From Candidatus Dormiibacterota bacterium (GTDB taxonomy: Bacteria; Chloroflexota; Dormibacteria; Aeolococcales; Bog-877): DNA of 10,597 bases. Both the position numbers and the translations under genes were made by a program. Shown one piece after another: positions 7,560-10,597 of this stretch. The stretch is from assembly GCA_030038765.1 (NCBI GenBank), contig JASHRA010000085.1:1-10597 (forward strand). The letters run 5' to 3'. The notes beneath the pieces were generated by a model that searched no databases, was not told where the DNA came from, and saw only the letters and a list, made by a program, of their open reading frames with translations. The stretch's first letter is position 1, and the number at the start of each line of letters is the position of its first letter.

Positions 7560-7724
7560 GGCAGGTCTTCGGACTCACGGGCGCTGCCTACTGGCCGTCG
7601 CTTCCCAGGCCCGGGGCCCAGTGCTCAATGACGGCGGTCGTTCCCGTTCACCGCTGCGGGGCAGTCCCGGATTCTCACCGGGTTCCCTCTGTCGGCCCCT
7701 GCCGGGACAGGGGCACCGTCGCGT
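7560..7724 (-). promoter_or_regulatory. Adenosylcobalamin (B12) riboswitch of the nrdAB leader
   Basis: Read on the minus strand the region holds the conserved parts of the cobalamin riboswitch in order: ACGGTGCCCCT near the 5' end, the core GGGAACCCGGTGAGAATCCG followed by GGACTGCCCCGCAGCGG (7641-7688), a variable arm, and the 3' box CCGAAGACCTGCC ending at 7560. Binding of adenosylcobalamin is expected to lower expression of the downstream gene, here nrdA, whose start is about 120 nt away. The same RNA class is known to control the class Ia nrdABS operon in Streptomyces, sparing the oxygen-dependent enzyme when a B12-dependent class II reductase can work. The exact 5' edge is approximate. 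A covariance-model search should hit this class strongly. Confidence 0.95.
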
Positions 7725-7727
7725 CGA

Positions 7728-7743
7728 GCACTGTATCATGGGG
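7728..7743 (-). promoter_or_regulatory. NrdR box 2 (degenerate)
   Basis: The plus-strand reading GCACTGTATCATGGGG keeps CACT, the central AT and TG of the NrdR consensus ACACwATATmTwGTGT but is imperfect in its right half. Its centre lies exactly 32 bp, about three helical turns, from the stronger box at 7760-7775, the spacing usual for paired NrdR boxes. It covers the predicted -10 element. The spacing and overlap are the main support, because the match alone is modest. Confidence 0.6.
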
Positions 7744-7759
7744 TCCGAAGCGGCGTCAA
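7730..7759 (-). promoter_or_regulatory. nrdAB promoter (-35 TTGACG, -10 TACAGT)
   Basis: On the minus strand TTGACG (7754-7759) and TACAGT (7730-7735) are separated by 18 nt. The -35 matches five of six consensus bases, and the -10 keeps the TA...T frame usual for actinobacterial housekeeping promoters. Transcription would start near 7722-7725, right at the 5' edge of the riboswitch, giving a leader of about 285 nt before the nrdA GTG. Both NrdR boxes touch the promoter: one ends at the -35, the other covers the -10. Confidence 0.72.
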
Positions 7760-7775
7760 CCACTACATGTAGTGT
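7760..7775 (-). promoter_or_regulatory. NrdR box 1 (14-bp perfect palindrome)
   Basis: CCACTACATGTAGTGT contains the perfect palindrome CACTACATGTAGTG (7761-7774) and fits the NrdR consensus ACACwATATmTwGTGT at nearly every position. NrdR is the zinc-ribbon/ATP-cone repressor that senses ATP and dATP and shuts down ribonucleotide reductase genes. The box lies directly upstream of the predicted -35 of nrdAB, with its partner box 32 bp downstream, a textbook arrangement for NrdR control. The nrdR gene itself is not in the window. Confidence 0.88.
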
Positions 7776-7822
7776 TCAGGTGTCGGCACCACCGGGCGTC
7801 GGCTGGGCTGGGCGGCAGCTGG

Positions 7823-7930
7823 GTGAGCCCCCGGTCCCGTGGCTGGTCAGGCGTCGGCGCCGCATCACCCGACTGGCGCGACCTCACCGACGACACCGAC
7901 TGGGACGCCGAATGGCCCGAGGGCGGCTGA
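7823..7930 (+). CDS. Short acidic ORF, possible antitoxin or antitoxin remnant for the MazF-like toxin
   Basis: A frame ending at 7930 overlaps the start of the MazF-like gene by 19 bp and ends in DWRDLTDDTDWDAEWPEGG. That is an acidic, tryptophan-rich tail of the kind MazE-type antitoxins use to block MazF. From GTG 7823 it is 35 residues, from GTG 7772 it would be 52. Neither version contains a recognisable DNA-binding N-terminus, and the frame farther upstream lies across the nrdAB promoter and riboswitch on the other strand. It could be a short antitoxin, the C-terminal remnant of one, or chance. No ribosome binding site stands out. Only the position, overlap and tail composition support it. 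Confidence 0.35.
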   Translation: MSPRSRGWSGVGAASPDWRDLTDDTDWDAEWPEGG

Positions 7931-8253
7931 GTTACCCCCCTGCCCGGCGCGGGGAGATCTGGCTCGCCGATCTCGACAAGCACCGGCCCGTGGTGGTGCT
8001 TACCTGCGATCCCTTGGGGCGGCTGCTGTATTCGGTCATCGTCGGACCGGTCACCTCGACCGTCCGCGGTCTCAGCACAGAGGTCGCTCTCAGCGAGGCC
8101 GATGACGTCCGCCGACGCTGCGTGGTGAATCTAGACAACATGCAGCTCATCCCGCGAGCACGGTTGGTGAGACGCGTCGGTCGAGCGACTCCCGAGACTT
8201 TGAGGGAGATCGGCGCAGCGGCGACCGAGGCGATCGGCTGTCGCGGGCTCTGA
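7912..8253 (+). CDS. MazF/PemK-like endoribonuclease toxin
   Basis: The 113-residue product has the MazF/PemK/CcdB-fold pattern: RRGEIWLADLDKHRPVVVLT (12-31) in the first strands, YSVIVGPVTSTVRGLSTEVALS (40-61), VVNLDNMQLIPRARLVRRVGRAT (71-93) and a C-terminal helix with LREIGAAATEAIG. MazF enzymes cut single-stranded RNA at short specific sequences; the conserved RGEIW, the RPVVV strand, the Thr-Ser of PVTST and the xxLDNMQLI strand are the usual hallmarks. The ATG at 7912 has only a weak purine stretch (GGGA) before it and overlaps the short upstream ORF, so coupled translation is possible. The open frame extends far upstream, but that part lies opposite nrdA and is not MazF-like. The cut site cannot be predicted. 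A full antitoxin gene is not evident. Confidence 0.85.
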   Translation: MARGRLSYPPARRGEIWLADLDKHRPVVVLTCDPLGRLLYSVIVGPVTSTVRGLSTEVALSEADDVRRRCVVNLDNMQLIPRARLVRRVGRATPETLREIGAAATEAIGCRGL

Positions 8254-8319
8254 CCCGGGTCACCGCCCGCTCGGCGTGGCGGGAGTGAACCACCCCGTGG
8301 GTCGCCGCCGGAACCGCGC

Positions 8320-9899
<1,580 letters not shown>

Positions 9900-9903
<4 letters not shown>

Positions 9904-10322
9904 CGCGGCTCCGGGGGGAGCTGGCAGAGCTCGGTCAGGACGCCGCCCAGGGAGCGAGGGTGGAGGAAGGCGACCAGGCGGCCCCGGGCACCGGGCCGGG
10001 GCCGGGTGTCGATGAGCTCGGCTCCCCGCTCCCGCCAGAGCCTCAGCTCCGCCTCGAGGTCGGCGACGCGGTAGGCGAGGTGGTGGAGTCCGGGGCCACG
10101 CCGGCCGAGGAAGCGAGCCAGCGACGTATCCGGGTCGGTCGGCGCCAGGAGCTCGAGGCTCGAACCGCCGAGGTCGAAGAAGGCCACCTCGAGGCCCTCG
10201 GCGGGCAGCAGCTCGCGGTGCCCCGCGGCGAGTCCCAGGCGAGCCCCGTGGAGCGCGACCGCCTCCTCCAGGTCGGGCACGGCGAGGCCCACGTGGTCGA
10301 TGGCGAGCGGGCCCGCGGACAC
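9900..10322 (-). CDS. mce: Methylmalonyl-CoA epimerase (VOC/glyoxalase family)
   Basis: The 140-residue protein from GTG 10320-10322 is a vicinal-oxygen-chelate protein of the methylmalonyl-CoA epimerase type, converting (S)- to (R)-methylmalonyl-CoA, the substrate of the mutase encoded next. The metal site fits His10 (AIDHVGLAV), Glu57 (SSLELLAP), His80 (GLHHLAYRV) and Glu131 (GGVLTELCQ). The HPRSLGGVLTELCQ ending is characteristic. The stop overlaps the mutase start in GTGA, so the two are translationally coupled. No Shine-Dalgarno precedes the GTG; instead CATAAT (10329-10334) sits 6 nt before it, which suggests a leaderless transcript. The frame remains open upstream to 10469, but that extension runs over the end of the neighbouring hydratase gene and has no family similarity. 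Confidence 0.94.
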
Positions 10323-10328
10323 GCGCCG

Positions 10329-10334
10329 ATTATG
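10329..10334 (-). promoter_or_regulatory. Possible -10 element of a leaderless epimerase-mutase transcript
   Basis: CATAAT on the minus strand matches five of six bases of the -10 consensus in an otherwise GC-dominated 79-nt gap and ends 6 nt before the GTG start. Transcription from it would begin at or next to the start codon. I see no good -35 hexamer 16-19 nt upstream, so the call rests on the -10 and the missing ribosome binding site. Confidence 0.4.
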
Positions 10335-10401
10335 GCGGCGGCCCCTCCCGAGCCCACCGGACCAGGGATGACTCCGAGCCTCTGATCCCCTGGGCCACGG
10401 A

Positions 10402-10597
10402 CTACTGCCCCTTCCACTTCGGGGATCGCTTCTCCAGAAAGGCGGCCACTCCCTCTCGGGCGTCGGCACTGCCGAAGACGCGGCAGAACTCTTCCAGCTC
10501 CGAGACGAGAGCCTCCTCCAGAGGCCGGCCCAGGCCGTCCGAGAGCGCCCGCTTGATCGCAGCCAGGGCCAGCGGAGCCCTGGTCGCCAGCTCCTCC
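10402..10597 (-). CDS. Enoyl-CoA hydratase/isomerase family protein (C-terminal end, partial)
   Basis: Only the last 64 residues lie in the window; the start is beyond the right edge. Read on the minus strand they run EELATRAPLALAAIKRAL, then a helix with LEEALVSELEEFCRVFGSADAREGVAAFLEKRSPKWKGQ and a TAG stop at 10402-10404. The motif FGSADAREGVAAFLEKRSPKWKG is the standard C-terminus of crotonase-fold enoyl-CoA hydratases, whose final helices close the active site of the neighbouring subunit. The catalytic glutamates lie in the missing part, so substrate and exact reaction cannot be told. It is followed after 79 nt by the epimerase and mutase genes on the same strand, which suggests a shared role in fatty-acid, propionate or branched-chain amino-acid breakdown. 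Confidence 0.85.
   Translation of the reverse strand, partial: EELATRAPLALAAIKRALSDGLGRPLEEALVSELEEFCRVFGSADAREGVAAFLEKRSPKWKGQ

Noticed and set aside
6898..7911. N-terminal extension of the MazF-like frame
   Set aside because: The frame happens to stay open through antisense nrdA, the riboswitch and the promoter; MazF similarity begins only after the ATG at 7912.

Overview
The window is very GC-rich, with frequent GTG starts, strong GGAGG-type ribosome binding sites and dense open reading frames on both strands. Gene content and style suggest a high-GC actinobacterium or a relative such as Dormibacterota/Chloroflexota. This is inferred from style only, since no rRNA or other taxonomic marker is present.

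Layout from left to right. A methanethiol oxidase/SBP56-family gene (minus, 23-1408) and a single-hotdog acyl-CoA thioesterase (minus, 1641-2153) come first, the latter with a strong hairpin at its 3' end. They are followed by a VapBC-type toxin-antitoxin pair (plus, 2280-2899) with overlapping genes, and convergent to it a membrane-anchored or exported DUF4232-like protein (minus, 2943-3683). The centre is an nrdA-nrdB operon for class Ia ribonucleotide reductase (minus, 7440 down to 3985), ending in two GC-rich hairpins. Upstream of nrdA lie a promoter (TTGACG, 18 nt, TACAGT), two NrdR-type boxes 32 bp apart, an adenosylcobalamin riboswitch and further leader hairpins, then a GTG start with a near-perfect Shine-Dalgarno. 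A MazF-like toxin gene (plus, 7912-8253) diverges from this promoter; its expected antitoxin is reduced to a short acidic ORF or is missing. The right end is an acyl-CoA metabolism cluster on the minus strand: the C-terminal end of an enoyl-CoA hydratase (10402 to the window edge), methylmalonyl-CoA epimerase (9900-10322) and the stand-alone catalytic subunit of methylmalonyl-CoA mutase (8320-9903), the last two sharing a GTGA stop/start overlap.

Vitamin B12 links two parts. The mutase needs adenosylcobalamin, and the riboswitch should lower expression of the B12-independent, oxygen-dependent reductase NrdAB when the coenzyme is plentiful, presumably because a B12-dependent class II reductase is encoded elsewhere. 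This arrangement is known from the Streptomyces nrdABS operon, so it is a good example rather than a new system. I found no clearly undescribed system. The points most worth checking are the double control region of nrdAB, the MazF gene without an obvious full antitoxin, and the altered substrate-loop residues of the mutase.
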